Below are positions 23,829 through 34,312 of a stretch of 64,000 bases of DNA, one piece after another. The stretch lies in NCBI RefSeq assembly GCF_947255105.1, contig NZ_CAMYFP010000008.1:3607-67606 (forward strand). The letters are read 5' to 3'. Below the pieces are notes generated by a model that saw only the letters and a list, made by a program, of their open reading frames with translations, was not told the DNA's origin and searched no databases. This DNA comes from an uncultured Campylobacter sp. (GTDB lineage: Bacteria; Campylobacterota; Campylobacteria; Campylobacterales; Campylobacteraceae). How positions within the stretch are numbered: position 1 is the first letter of the stretch; every line of letters begins with the position of its first letter. A program made the position numbers and the translations under genes.

Positions 23829-26744
23829 TTAAGCTCTTTCTAGTCTGCAAAGTCCGGCGTTGAACTCTGAAATTTGAGTAACTGGATCAAAACCGTAGTT
23901 TGTTACTGTATTTGAACTCTCGCCTATTACGTAAGGCTTGGTTCCCTCTGGATATCTGTGGCTCAAGTCAATGCCTTGCATAACTCCTGCGAAGTTATAT
24001 GGTAGGCAAATCCTATCTGGCGTGATAGAGTGCGAATAGATACACTTTACCTTTATCTTTGTGCCTTGCGGCGAGTGGATCCACATCATATCGCCATTTC
24101 TTATACCATAATTTGCCGCTAAGCTTGGATTAACATGTGCAAACATCTCAGGTGTGATGGCTGCAAGATATTTGGAAGTCCTCTCTATCATGCCCGCACC
24201 ACTTAAATTTACAAGTCTAAGTGAGCTTATAATAGTTGGGAATTCCTTACTCCAATCTTTCTCCTGCTGTTCGCTTATAAATCTACTTGCAACACGGAAG
24301 TTTCGCTTTTGATCCTCCCATGTTGGGTATTTTTTAACCAAATCCCACCTTGGTGAGTGGATAGGCTCTCTATGTTTTGGAATTTGATCGGCAAACTCCC
24401 AAACAATAGCTCTTGCTCTTGCATTGCCACATGGACAAACTCCAGCTTCTCTACATTTTTTAGCAATAATTCCACTATAATCATCACTCCAGCTAGGTCC
24501 CATCTTTCTTCTTTCTTCATCTGTTAGAGTAATACATAAAACTTTTTCAATGTTTTCTTTTGTAATTTGTGGATATCCACCTTTTACTTTTGAACCAGGT
24601 AAAGTTATGCTCTCATCAGCTAGTTGATTTACCCCATTGTGCTCTAGTCCAAATCTATTTCTAAAGCCCATACCGCCTTCTACATAAGGCTTAGAGATGT
24701 CATAAAGTATCGGTGTGCCTGGATGCTTTTCATCCCAACAAGGCCATGGAAGTCCGTAGTATTCGCCCTCAACTGGACCTCTTCCCATTTGTGTATCAGG
24801 ATCGAAGTTGTGCCAATTTTCTTGATGTTTTCTAAGTCTTGCGGCAGTTCTTCCGTTGTTTCCTATGCTTTGAGTATTTCTTGCTATCTCATCAGTTGCA
24901 TCATCTGGCCACTTAAAGTTATCTTTGACCTGTTTTATCTCGCCATCAACAATGCCCATCTTCATACCGCGCACATACTCATCATAAAAGCCAAATTTCT
25001 TAGCAAATAAAAACATCACTTCTTGATCTTCTTTACTTTCATAAATAGGCTTTATAATCTGTGTTCTCCACTGAGCGGCTCTATTTGTAGCTGTTACATA
25101 GCCCTCGCTTTCAAACTGAGTTGCAACAGGCAAAACATAAATGCCATCAGGTCTATCGCTAAGGATTGCAACCTCATTTAAAAATGGCTCTGCGACAACT
25201 AACATATCTAGCTTATCAAGTGCTTGTTGAATTTTGGTAGTGTGTGCCATAGAGGTAATGCCCGTTCCTTGCACCCAAAGAACTCTCAAATTTCCGCTTG
25301 AGTGAGTTTTTTCCTCTTTTAAGACACCCTGCCACCACTTAGAAAGAGAGTAGCCCTTTTCATTTCGCCAATTTCTATCTTCAGGATTTGCAGGATCGTG
25401 ATAAAAATACTCTTTGAAATTTGTCCCTTTAACTGGCTCGCCCAACTTCTCTCGTGGCTCTTTGGTTGAAACAGCAAATCTTTTTACAAACTCATCAAAA
25501 TCAACGCCCCAACCTTTGCAGTGATGTTTAAATGCAAAGTCCCCTAGTCCATAATATCCCGGCAAGCTATCAGCCAAACAGTTCATATCGGTTGCACCTT
25601 GAACATTATCGTGACCTCTAAGGATGTTTGTTCCGCCACCCTCTTTGCCCATATTTCCTAAAACTAGTTGAAGTATTGATAAAATTCTTGTATTTGAGTG
25701 ACCAACTGAGTGCTGTGTGATACCAAGTGACCAAAATAGAGTTGCTGGTTTTGCTGTAGCAAACATCTTTGTAAATTGTATAAGCACCTCCGCTTTACAG
25801 CCTGTTACATTTTCAACCTCTTGCGGCGTCCATTTTTCTGCCTCTTTTCGTATCTCTTCGATACCATAAGCTCTAGTTCTAATGACCTCTTTGTCTTCCC
25901 AACCATTTTTAAAGATAAGATGAAGCATTCCATAGACAAATGCTATATCAGTTCCTGGTCTAATTCTGATGTAAAGATCGGCTTTTGCCGCTGTTCTTGT
26001 ATAGACAGGATCTACCACAACTAAAGTTGCGTTGTTTCTATCTTTGGCTTGTAAGATGTGTTTCATCGCACCAACTGGGTTTGCAACTGCTGGATTTGCT
26101 CCAATTACTAACATCATTTTAGCATTGCCAGCAACATCTCCAACGTGATTTGTCATAGCGCCATAACCCCAAGTATTCGCCACACCGGCGACTGTTGCAC
26201 TATGTCAAATTCTAGCAACGTGATCTATGTTGTTTGTTCCCCAAAATGCTGCAAATTTTCTAAAGTAAAATGCCTGTTCGTTTGAAAACTTCGCCGAACC
26301 TAAAAACTCAACTGAGTCAGGTCCATCCTCTTCGCGGATTTTAAGCATCTTATCGCCGATTTCATTTACGGCGGTTTCCCAGCTAATTCTCTCCCACTTG
26401 CCATTTACCTTTTTGAGTGGGTATTTTAATCTCATCTTAGACTTTGTTAAGTCCATTTGATCGATTCCCTTACAGCAGTGGCTTCCTTGACTTATCGGAT
26501 GGTCTATCGCCATATCTTGTCTTATCCATGTATTGCTTGCCTCATCAACCTCAGCTACTACTCCGCAACCTGCAGAGCAGATAGAACAGATGGTCTTTTT
26601 CATAACTGAGTTTGGAAATGGATTTTGTACCTCTTGCTTAGTTGCTGTTCTAAAAACATCAGCGTCGCTACCAAAAAGCGTACTTCCACCAGCTCCCAAA
26701 GCAGCAAGCTTTAAAAAGGATCTTCTTCCGATGCTATTACTCAT
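23829..26744 (-). CDS. fdhA: Selenocysteine-containing formate dehydrogenase catalytic subunit
   Basis: One gene of 971 residues when the TGA at 26207-26205 is read as selenocysteine (residue 180). The sequence is VARI-Sec-HSATVAGVANTWG, the active-site context of Sec formate dehydrogenases, and the frame continues without other stops. A Tat signal begins the protein (GRRSFLKLAALGAGG), so it is exported folded. The N-terminal [4Fe-4S] motif is CSICSAGCGV with a distal CCKG. Later come molybdopterin-binding segments such as VIGANPAVANPVGA and GHDNVQGATD. It oxidises formate to CO2 on the periplasmic side. selA and selB lie at 30-33 kb, and the moa/moe genes begin the window. AAGGAG precedes the start. 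Confidence 0.95.
26170..26207 (-). promoter_or_regulatory. SECIS element of fdhA
   Basis: Directly downstream of the UGA (26207-26205), 13 bases on, the minus strand folds into TCGCC-loop-GGCGA (26191-26187 paired with 26181-26177; five-base loop GGUGU containing GU). This matches the position and shape of bacterial SECIS hairpins recognised by SelB. Confidence 0.75.
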
Positions 26745-26754
26745 CTTTTACTCC

Positions 26755-26946
26755 TTAATAAGCTATATCGTAGTATTGTTGCCAAGCCTTACTTTTAAAA
26801 TAAAGCACCTCATTTTTCTTAGCCTTGCCACTCACAACTCCGCTACCACCGCTCTCTTTGGCATGGAGCGCAGCCGCTGTAACAACCGCCGTAGCAGCAG
26901 CTGTTTTTAATGACTTCTTAAGAAATTCTCTACGCTCTTTTTTCAT
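26755..26946 (-). CDS. Small Tat-signal protein of formate dehydrogenase operons
   Basis: A 63-aa protein with a twin-arginine signal (KKERREFLKKSLKTAAATAV) and a short tail ending KAWQQYYDIAY. Such proteins regularly precede fdhA in Campylobacterota and are known as formate dehydrogenase-region Tat targets. The role is not established; escort or assembly of FdhA is usually suggested. It is the first gene before fdhA, 10 bases away. Confidence 0.8.
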   Translation of the reverse strand: MKKERREFLKKSLKTAAATAVVTAAALHAKESGGSGVVSGKAKKNEVLYFKSKAWQQYYDIAY

Positions 26947-27115
26947 CTTAGACTCCTTTGTAGAAATTTCAACTATTGCAACTCAAATTTACATATCAAA
27001 TGTAAATAAAACTTGGCTTGCTATCCGAATCTATGTAGTAATTTTAGCAAAATCAATAAATTTAACTCTTACAACCAAAAACTAATAACTAAGTTTAATT
27101 TTAATTTAACTCTCT

Positions 27116-27766
27116 CTAATCAATATCAAAGGTCTCAATCTTGCTTATATATGGTTTTTTGGCAAGTGACTCTGCGGCAATGTGTTTCATCTCTTGCTTA
27201 GAAACCCCATAAACTGAGCGTTCAAGTTGCATAAAACTATCAAAAATATTGGCTACACTTTGAAAGTAGTGCGCCCTTTTGTGAGTTTTTAAAAGATAGC
27301 AAAACTCCCCCTCAAACTCATTGATAATGGTTTTGAAAAGCTCTTGTGCAAGCTCTTGCTCGTTTAAATTTAAAAGCTTTGCCATAAACATAAAGATCAA
27401 GCCGATAAAATCCTCGCTATCTTTGCAACTGCCCTCATCTCGCCTAAATTTGGTCTTTCGCAATATATTTATCACTTTAAGTTTTGCCTCGCCCTCATCT
27501 CGTCCTTCAAGATAAAAAGAGGCGCTTAATGGGACATTGGCAAAAGAAAAGTCGAAAAATAGCTCATTTTGCTCCTGCATAAACTCTTCAAAACTCATCT
27601 TTACTAAACTCTCAAATGCCGCCCCATCTTCCTTTGTAATAGGCTCTTTACTAAGATAAGAGAGCTGTTTTTGCCATCTTTGAAACTTGCTTTTATCTGT
27701 CGTAAAAAAGAGCGTAAATGCTATAAACTCATAATAATAGGCTCTTAAATTTGCTAGTTCATTCAT
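27116..27766 (-). CDS. TorD-family chaperone for formate dehydrogenase
   Basis: A 216-aa helical protein. It begins MNELANLRAYYYEFIAFTLF; the ATG at 27766 overlaps the stop of the ferredoxin gene and has GGAG upstream, so I prefer it over an earlier start. TorD/DmsD-type features are the N-terminal YYEF helix, EEFMQEQNELFFDFS, the conserved SFYLEGRDEG (the 'Y-x-E/D' region) and an LNLNEQELAQELF tail. Such chaperones bind the Tat signal and cofactor site of a molybdoenzyme before export; FdhA next door is the obvious client. Confidence 0.78.
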   Translation of the reverse strand: MNELANLRAYYYEFIAFTLFFTTDKSKFQRWQKQLSYLSKEPITKEDGAAFESLVKMSFEEFMQEQNELFFDFSFANVPLSASFYLEGRDEGEAKLKVINILRKTKFRRDEGSCKDSEDFIGLIFMFMAKLLNLNEQELAQELFKTIINEFEGEFCYLLKTHKRAHYFQSVANIFDSFMQLERSVYGVSKQEMKHIAAESLAKKPYISKIETFDID

Positions 27767-29427
27767 ATCGCTTCTCCTCTCTCCATCGCTTTTTTTATCA
27801 TTATTTTTGCCTTGCAATCGCTACAGCAATAAAGTGCCCTAAGTTTGTATTCGTCATCTTTAAATTTCTCACTCATAATAGAGGCTATTTTTAAAACAGC
27901 TTTTGTAGTAGCAAACTCTTTTCCACACTCAATGCATTTAAAAAGCTCATCTTTTGCCAAAGTTTGATACTCAAAATACTCTTTTTTAAGCTCCATTTCA
28001 CCACGCTCTAAAAAGATCGTCTCTTTTTCAGCGCAACTTTGTATGCAGTATCCACAAGTTGTACAAAGTGAGGCGTTAAATTTGATAGAATTATCGCTCT
28101 CATCGGCAATTAGCGCTGCAACATTACACGCACCTACACAACTCAAGCAAAGCGTACAGGTGCTCTCATCGATGCTTACTTTTCCATATCTTACCCACTC
28201 GCCACTTTTTGCAACGCCAAGGTCATCATCGCCTACAATATGCAAAACTCTTTTTGAAAAAATCTCTCTTTTTGATAGAGTTCGCTCATTCATGTGAAAT
28301 TTAAGCCCATCTATAAATTTAAGTTCTTTTAATTGTTTTCTAAGCTGGGTCTCATCTTTTGCAACCAAAATTCCAACTTCGTTAAACTTAGCTTTTATTA
28401 TTTGATTTACTAAATCTATAGACTCTTTAACTCCTGGTGCGATAACATCACTAAAAAAGATCAAATTTGCTCCACTTTCTTGTAAAAGCGTCATAAAATG
28501 AGTCTGACTTAAAAACTTCTCTCCCTCTATAGCAAATGGCAAAACTCCCTCATCAAGGGTAACATCACAGGTTTCTAGATCCATAATCCTTGGTGTTATA
28601 ACTATTTTTTTATCTTTAAATTTCAAAGCTACATCATAAAAGGCCTCACTTGGCATCTTTGCATAATCAATCGCCCCACTTGGACAAACACTCACGCATC
28701 CGCCACATCCAACACAATCAATATGCGAAAAAACTAGCTCTTTTTTTTCATCATCTTTTAAAATCGTAACCGTTGGGCAGATATCAACGCATTTTGCACA
28801 GTGCTCGCTTCTTCTTTTGTGGTATTGGCAAATTTTATCATCATAAGTTATGGCGCTTTTATAGTGGTAAATTGGCGTTTTTTCATCTAGATATTTTAAA
28901 ATTTCCTCATCTGTTAAAATGCCAATATCCAAAGTTCCACTTTGTCTTAGCATATACTCTTTTATCCCATCAACTAAAACAAAGTCGCTTTTTACCTCAA
29001 ACTCATCATTTGCACTCAAAACTGTTGTGTATAAATCACCAATTTCACCGTATAAAAACTTAACTTCAGCGTGAGTTAAATTTATCACTTTGTAGCCATT
29101 TTGCTTTAAAATTTCGGTCAGATTTGTGCGATCTTTATCGCTTATCAAAATAACATTTTTGCCAACATTTTTTTCATAATCCATATCTTTTGCCAAGTCA
29201 AAAACACTGGCTCTTGCTTCGTATAAAATGTTTAAATTTTTAGCTTTTTGTAAAACGCTATCTTTACTGTTTTTTAGATAAAAATCAATCTCAGATGCGT
29301 AAATTTCAGCCTTTAAATTTGGTGAGTTACTAACTAGATAATGCTCATCATTTGGCGCTTTTAGCTCCTCTATCTCATCAGGAATTACAACTTCTAGCCC
29401 ATTATCTAAATATGCAAATTCTTTCAT
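27763..29427 (-). CDS. 4Fe-4S polyferredoxin of the formate dehydrogenase region
   Basis: A 554-aa protein with several ferredoxin motifs: CAKCVDICP, then CVGCGGCVSVCP, CTLCLSCVGAC and CTTCGYCIQSC. A C-terminal pair (CIECGKEF and CCSDCKAK) follows that resembles a zinc or iron ribbon. The N-terminal 190 residues are unlike ferredoxins. A ferredoxin of this kind also lies next to selA in C. jejuni (Cj1377c as I recall). It probably takes part in electron transfer or Fe-S delivery during FdhA maturation. Its stop overlaps the TorD-like start. Confidence 0.8.
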   Translation of the reverse strand: MKEFAYLDNGLEVVIPDEIEELKAPNDEHYLVSNSPNLKAEIYASEIDFYLKNSKDSVLQKAKNLNILYEARASVFDLAKDMDYEKNVGKNVILISDKDRTNLTEILKQNGYKVINLTHAEVKFLYGEIGDLYTTVLSANDEFEVKSDFVLVDGIKEYMLRQSGTLDIGILTDEEILKYLDEKTPIYHYKSAITYDDKICQYHKRRSEHCAKCVDICPTVTILKDDEKKELVFSHIDCVGCGGCVSVCPSGAIDYAKMPSEAFYDVALKFKDKKIVITPRIMDLETCDVTLDEGVLPFAIEGEKFLSQTHFMTLLQESGANLIFFSDVIAPGVKESIDLVNQIIKAKFNEVGILVAKDETQLRKQLKELKFIDGLKFHMNERTLSKREIFSKRVLHIVGDDDLGVAKSGEWVRYGKVSIDESTCTLCLSCVGACNVAALIADESDNSIKFNASLCTTCGYCIQSCAEKETIFLERGEMELKKEYFEYQTLAKDELFKCIECGKEFATTKAVLKIASIMSEKFKDDEYKLRALYCCSDCKAKIMIKKAMERGEAI

Positions 29428-29521
29428 CTATCTTCCTTAACTGCAAATTAGACAATTTTATAATGATTGTTTTAATTTGAATTAAACCATAAATTAGTAG
29501 CTGCTAATAACCATAAATAAT

Positions 29522-30106
29522 TTAGATTTCTATCCATGCAACACTTTCATAAATTTCTCTATCTTGCGGTATTCCGTCTGTATCAAAGCTATAATTTTTA
29601 CCTAAATGGTTAAATTTATACCCAGTTATCTCGCCAAACAAAGGCAGTTTTTTTATCTTTTTATAGTGATTTTTTACAACTTTTGAGATAAATTGAAGCT
29701 GTTTATCTAAACTTTTAAAAACCAACTCTTTTTTATCAAAATAAAGATATCGAACGCCTTGCATCATCGCTAGCATAAAAATAGGCTCGGTATTTCTTTT
29801 GAAATTTGTATCGATATAAATATAACTATTTTTATATTTATTTACCTCATCGTTTAGCTTTTTTGCCTGATTTAACTCATCTAAAATATCTAAGCCATAA
29901 ATTTTGGCTAGTTTAAGAACTAAATTTTCAGAAGTGTAAAAATAGTCATAATACCCATTTTGCAAAAACTCATCCAGACTTTTTGCTTGTGTGATTTTTA
30001 AAAGAGCTTGATTGAGCTTATCTAAACTATAGTAACCTAATTTTTTAGCTAAATTTAAGCGCTCATCTGAATTTGTAAGATTTGTTTGAAGTGTTTGAAA
30101 TATCAT
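29522..30106 (-). CDS. Hypothetical protein
   Basis: A 194-aa soluble protein, helical in its first half (ERLNLAKKLGYYSLDKLNQA) and mixed in its second half, with IYIDTNFKRNTEPIFMLAMM and an end ITGYKFNHLGKNYSFDTDGI. I recognise no family. It is transcribed divergently from selA and separated from the ferredoxin gene by about 94 bases. Low-complexity Lys/Asn/Tyr content is in line with AT-rich Campylobacter genes. Confidence 0.7.
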   Translation of the reverse strand: MIFQTLQTNLTNSDERLNLAKKLGYYSLDKLNQALLKITQAKSLDEFLQNGYYDYFYTSENLVLKLAKIYGLDILDELNQAKKLNDEVNKYKNSYIYIDTNFKRNTEPIFMLAMMQGVRYLYFDKKELVFKSLDKQLQFISKVVKNHYKKIKKLPLFGEITGYKFNHLGKNYSFDTDGIPQDREIYESVAWIEI

Positions 30107-30221
30107 TTATTATCCTTTTTAAAAATTTTCGCCGATACATTTTTTGCGATTAGTAATTATAGCTAAATTTTTAAAAAAGGCTTTGGATTTGTCTAATGTT
30201 AAAATTGTTGTATTTAAAAAA

Positions 30222-30230
30222 TGTTATACT
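30222..30230 (+). promoter_or_regulatory. Extended -10 promoter of selA
   Basis: TGT followed by TATACT, 27 bases before the selA ATG at 30257. Its presence inside the longer open frame argues for the downstream start. Confidence 0.5.
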
Positions 30231-30256
30231 CACATAACCAAATTTTAGGAGTTTAT

Positions 30257-31588
30257 ATGAAAATAGCTCTGCCAAAAGTGGATAAAATCGCAAATTTGGC
30301 TGAATTTAAAGACTATTTTTATCCACTTGTTTTAAATTTAGCCAAACAAATTATCGAAAAAGAGAGAAAAAAAGCTCTTTTAAATTTAGAATATAAAGAT
30401 GAGCAAGGCATTATTGAGGCGATAAAAAGCGAGTATGAAATTTATAAAAATCTAGAGTTAAAGCCCTTGATAAATGCAACTGGCGTTGTGATTCATACAA
30501 ATTTAGGAAGAAGTGTGATAAATGATGAAATTTTAAAAAGAGCTAAAAAAACCATAACTTCATATTCAAATTTAGAATATGACTTAAAAACTGGAAAAAG
30601 AGGGCTAAGATACAACTACACAGCAAAGCTTTGTTCCATGCTTTTTGACTGTGAGGACGCGCTTGTTGTAAATAACAATGCAAGTGCTGTTTTTTTAGTC
30701 TTAAATACATTTGCCAAAAATAGCGAAGTTATCGTTAGTAGAGGCGAGTTAGTTGAGATTGGTGGAAGCTTTAGAATTCCAGAAGTCATGGCAAGCTCAG
30801 GTGCGATTTTGCATGAAGTTGGCACAACAAACAAAACAAATTTAAACGACTATGAAAAAGCTATCAATGAAAACACAAAAATGCTTATGAAGGTTCATCA
30901 ATCAAACTTCAACATTCAAGGTTTTAGCCAAAATGTAAGTGCAAGTGAAATTTCAAATTTGGCTAAAAAGTGCGGTTTAATAAGCTATTATGACCTAGGA
31001 AGTGCTTATGTAAATGAACTTCCATACTCTTTAAGCTCTCATGAACCACCACTTAAAAAGGTTCTTCAAAGCGCTGTAAATTTAGTTAGCTTTAGCGGCG
31101 ATAAGCTTTTTGGAAGTGTGCAATGTGGGCTGATTTTGGGTAAAAAAGAGTTGATAGATGAACTTAAAAAAAATCAACTCTTAAGAATGCTACGAGTTGA
31201 TAAGATAACTCTAAGTATCCTAAATGAAACCCTAAAAGCCTACATCAACAAAGAATTTAACCTCATCCAAACAACTCATCAAATTTACAAAGACATCGAT
31301 GAGCTAACCGATATGGCAAATTTAGTAAAAGCAAATGTAGCAGCTCCCTCAAAAGTGGTAAAAACAAAAACTTTTATAGGTGGTGGAACGCTTCCATGTA
31401 GGGAGTATCCTAGCATTGCATTAGCTTTTTTGGAAAACCCGATAGGGTTAGAGAAAAAATTTAGAGAAAAAAGAGTTATTGGAAGAATTGAAAATGATAA
31501 ATTTATGCTTGATTTTAGAAGCATAATGGATAAAGACTTGCAAAATTTAATCAAAATTTGCAACGAAATTTTTAGCGAACAGCCTTAA
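30257..31588 (+). CDS. selA: L-seryl-tRNA(Sec) selenium transferase
   Basis: A PLP enzyme that converts seryl-tRNA(Sec) to selenocysteinyl-tRNA(Sec) using selenophosphate. The 443-aa length is typical. Landmarks are LKPLINATGVVIHTNLGRS, NNNASAVFLVLNTFA and the PLP-lysine region VSFSGDKLFGSVQCG. The start at 30257 has TTTTAGGAG upstream and follows a good promoter. selB follows nine bases after the stop. It supports the Sec-containing FdhA; selD was not seen in this window. Confidence 0.95.
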   Translation: MKIALPKVDKIANLAEFKDYFYPLVLNLAKQIIEKERKKALLNLEYKDEQGIIEAIKSEYEIYKNLELKPLINATGVVIHTNLGRSVINDEILKRAKKTITSYSNLEYDLKTGKRGLRYNYTAKLCSMLFDCEDALVVNNNASAVFLVLNTFAKNSEVIVSRGELVEIGGSFRIPEVMASSGAILHEVGTTNKTNLNDYEKAINENTKMLMKVHQSNFNIQGFSQNVSASEISNLAKKCGLISYYDLGSAYVNELPYSLSSHEPPLKKVLQSAVNLVSFSGDKLFGSVQCGLILGKKELIDELKKNQLLRMLRVDKITLSILNETLKAYINKEFNLIQTTHQIYKDIDELTDMANLVKANVAAPSKVVKTKTFIGGGTLPCREYPSIALAFLENPIGLEKKFREKRVIGRIENDKFMLDFRSIMDKDLQNLIKICNEIFSEQP

Positions 31589-31597
31589 GGATATTTA

Positions 31598-33415
31598 ATG
31601 CAAAGTATGATAATTGGCACTGCAGGACACATAGATCACGGCAAAACTTCACTCATAAAAGCGCTAAATGGCTTTGAGGGTGATGAGATGAAAAGTGAGA
31701 TCGAAAAAGGCATAACAATTGATTTAAGCTTTTCAAACTTAAAAAAAGGTGAAGAAAATATCGCTTTTGTTGATGTTCCTGGACATGAAAACTTAGTTAA
31801 AACTATGATTTCAGGAGCCTATGCATTTGATGCGGCGATGCTAGTTGTAGCAAGTAACGACTCTCTTATGCCTCAAACTAAAGAGCATATTCAAATTTTA
31901 TCACTTCTTAATGTAAAAAGCTTGATTTTATGTATCACAAAGTGCGATTTAACAAGTAAAAGCGAGCAGGTTAGCGCCCAAAACCAAACTCTTAAATATA
32001 TAGAAAATTTTAAAAACTTAGAAGTTTTAAAGACCTTTTTTGTAAGCATAAAAGATGAGCTTTCCATAACTGAGCTTAAAAACTTTTTATTTACATTAAA
32101 GCCTAAAAAACGTGAAGAAAGTGCCTTAACAAGATACTATATCGATAGAGTTTTTAGCTTTAAAGGAGTTGGGACAATTGTCACTGGAAGTTTGATAGAG
32201 GGCACTATAAAAGAAAATGAAAGGCTTTTTTGCCTAGATATAAATAAAGAGTTTTTAGTAAAAAGCATTCAAGTCCATGATGAGTTTACCAAATTTGCCA
32301 CTCATCCAAACAGAGTTGCACTAAACTTGGCAAATGCAAAAACAAGCGAGCTTAAAAAAGGCTATATTTTAAGTAAAAAAGGCTTTTTTAGAGGCTTTAA
32401 AGAGATTGATACTGTATTTTATGGAGAGATTTCTCATACAAGTGAGGTTATTTTTTGCGTTGGAAGTAGGCAAATCGCAGCAAAAGCTTTGGTTTTAAGC
32501 ACAAAAGAAGAGCAAAGTTTTGTAACTTTTAAGTTTGAAAAAGAGCTATTTTTGAAATTTAACGAAGCTTTTGTAGTGCTTGAAAACTCGCGTGTGATTG
32601 GTGGTGGAAGAGTTTTAAACCCAATTAGCGAACCACTTAAAAAAGCTCAAAAAATAGAGTTTTTAAAATGCCTTTTAGAAAAAGATTTTAAAAAAGTTTT
32701 TGAGATTTTAACCACCACTCACAAACACGGCTTTGGACTTATCTCATCATTTCAAAGATTTGATCTAACCCATGAAGAAGCTTTAGAAGTCGCAAGCTCG
32801 CTAAATCAAGTATTTGTTGATAAAGAGGGGCTTTGTATTTATCCAAATAGCGCTATTTTGGAGGTAGGTAAGTTTATTGGGTTTATTATCTCCAAAAACA
32901 ACAATGCTATTTTCTCAGCCCAAAGTATCGCTCTTAGGCTCTCTTGGGCAAGTACAACTTTGGTTCAAAAGGCCATAGATGAGATGGTTAGCAAAAATCT
33001 CATTGAAGAAAAAGCTGGAGTTTATATAAAGCGCGGAGTTGATTTTGAAGAGTTAAATAAAACACTAAAAGATGAGATTTATAGAGAGCTTCAAAATGGC
33101 GGTTATAAGCCAGTTGCACCATACAATATCTATGATCTTTTAGATATCGATAGAGTTAGTGGCGACAATGCACTAAAGAGCCTAACAAGTGCTAAAAAGG
33201 TAGTAAGACTTCAGCACAATCTCTTTATCACAACGCCAAATTTAACGCTACTTTTGCAACAACTAAGAGAGCTTATCAAAAAGCACGGAAGTATTGATGT
33301 GACGATTTTAAAAGATGAGCTAGGACTTAGCAGAAAGTTTGCCATCGCCTATCTTGAGTATCTTGATGGCTTTGCCGATATCCAAAACAGCGACAATAAA
33401 AGATCATTTATATAA
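31598..33415 (+). CDS. selB: Selenocysteine-specific elongation factor SelB
   Basis: A 605-aa GTPase that carries Sec-tRNA to UGA codons with a downstream SECIS. G1 is GTAGHIDHGKTSL (7-19), with DVPGHENLVKTM (G3) and TKCD (G4). It has the EF-Tu-like domains 2 and 3, then winged-helix repeats at the C-terminus (about 400-605, including LLQQLRELIKKHGSIDVTIL) that bind SECIS RNA. It forms an operon with selA. The client in this window is fdhA. Confidence 0.95.
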   Translation: MQSMIIGTAGHIDHGKTSLIKALNGFEGDEMKSEIEKGITIDLSFSNLKKGEENIAFVDVPGHENLVKTMISGAYAFDAAMLVVASNDSLMPQTKEHIQILSLLNVKSLILCITKCDLTSKSEQVSAQNQTLKYIENFKNLEVLKTFFVSIKDELSITELKNFLFTLKPKKREESALTRYYIDRVFSFKGVGTIVTGSLIEGTIKENERLFCLDINKEFLVKSIQVHDEFTKFATHPNRVALNLANAKTSELKKGYILSKKGFFRGFKEIDTVFYGEISHTSEVIFCVGSRQIAAKALVLSTKEEQSFVTFKFEKELFLKFNEAFVVLENSRVIGGGRVLNPISEPLKKAQKIEFLKCLLEKDFKKVFEILTTTHKHGFGLISSFQRFDLTHEEALEVASSLNQVFVDKEGLCIYPNSAILEVGKFIGFIISKNNNAIFSAQSIALRLSWASTTLVQKAIDEMVSKNLIEEKAGVYIKRGVDFEELNKTLKDEIYRELQNGGYKPVAPYNIYDLLDIDRVSGDNALKSLTSAKKVVRLQHNLFITTPNLTLLLQQLRELIKKHGSIDVTILKDELGLSRKFAIAYLEYLDGFADIQNSDNKRSFI

Positions 33416-33490
33416 TGATGTATTGATTTGAATTTGGAATATGTTTATAATAGTTGCTTATCATTAGAAAATTTCTTACAAAGGTTAAAT

Positions 33491-34207
33491 ATGAAAAAAA
33501 TTATTTTATCACTAGTTGCTATGACAGCCATTTTATCTGCAGCTACAAACGAGCAGATTTTAAAACTCTACCAAAATCCACATCTTCCAAAGGATATAAA
33601 GATAGAGATAGTAGATAGAGTACCACTAGATAAAGCGCCTGGTTTTGAGGCAGTGACACTAAAGATGAGCCAAGGCGAGATGTCACAAGAGTCTGTGCTT
33701 TTTACAAATGGTGACTTTTTACTCTTTGATCTAGTAGATGTCAATAGTGGCGAGTCCCTAAAGAGCGCTTTTGAGCAAAAGTTAGTCAAGTCAAGCGTTG
33801 CAAAGATCTATAAAAATGAAGATCCAAAAAACATCATCAAGCTAGGTAGCGACAACAAAAAGGCAACTGTTGTTATCTTTACTGATACTGACTGTCCATA
33901 TTGCAGACATGAGATGGATATGATAGATGATAGATTGAAAGATACAAATGTTGAGATAATCATGGCTTCGATACATGGCGATGCTGGTCACAAAAAGAGT
34001 GCTGCCATCTACAAAGAGATAGCAAAGGCAAAAGATGACAAAGCCAAAATCGCAATACTTAAGAAGTATTATGACAAAAACTTTGATGATAGCACTTTGA
34101 AGATAGAGGAGAGCGAGATTCAAGCTGCTAAGGCATTGGCAGAAAAATACTTTATGGCTGGTATCAACGCCGTTCCATTTATCGTAGATAAAAGTGAGCT
34201 AAAATAA
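33491..34207 (+). CDS. DsbC-like periplasmic thiol:disulfide protein
   Basis: A 238-aa protein with a signal peptide (MKKIILSLVAMTAILSAA) and a thioredoxin fold. The active site CPYC is at residues 135-138 (TDTDCPYCRHEMD), and the cis-Pro region is GINAVPFIV near the end. An N-terminal dimerisation-like part (about 20-110) precedes it, as in DsbC/DsbG. The ATG at 33491 with AAAGG is preferred to an upstream TTG, which would overlap a TATAAT at 33446-33451. It follows selB as in C. jejuni (selA-selB-Cj1380). Confidence 0.85.
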   Translation: MKKIILSLVAMTAILSAATNEQILKLYQNPHLPKDIKIEIVDRVPLDKAPGFEAVTLKMSQGEMSQESVLFTNGDFLLFDLVDVNSGESLKSAFEQKLVKSSVAKIYKNEDPKNIIKLGSDNKKATVVIFTDTDCPYCRHEMDMIDDRLKDTNVEIIMASIHGDAGHKKSAAIYKEIAKAKDDKAKIAILKKYYDKNFDDSTLKIEESEIQAAKALAEKYFMAGINAVPFIVDKSELK

Positions 34208-34211
34208 ATTT

Positions 34212-34238
34212 AGGGCCCTTTTGGGCTCTTTGTCTTTT
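34212..34238 (+). terminator. Terminator after the DsbC-like gene
   Basis: A 7-bp stem (34212-34218 with 34223-34229, one G:T pair), TTTT loop and T-rich tail to 34238, just after the stop codon. Confidence 0.8.
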
Positions 34239-34312
34239 ATTTAAATTTCAACTCTTTGTTTAAATTTCAACTATTTTAAATTTGAAATTTAAGCCGCTCA
34301 AAACTTTGAAAT

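Noticed and set aside
26205..26207. Stop codon splitting fdhA, suggesting a nonsense pseudogene
   Set aside because: It is the selenocysteine codon: the active-site context, open frame beyond it, hairpin just downstream, and selA/selB nearby all agree.
30221..30256. Longer N-terminus of SelA from ATG 30221
   Set aside because: It overlaps an extended -10 promoter, and a better ribosome site lies before ATG 30257.
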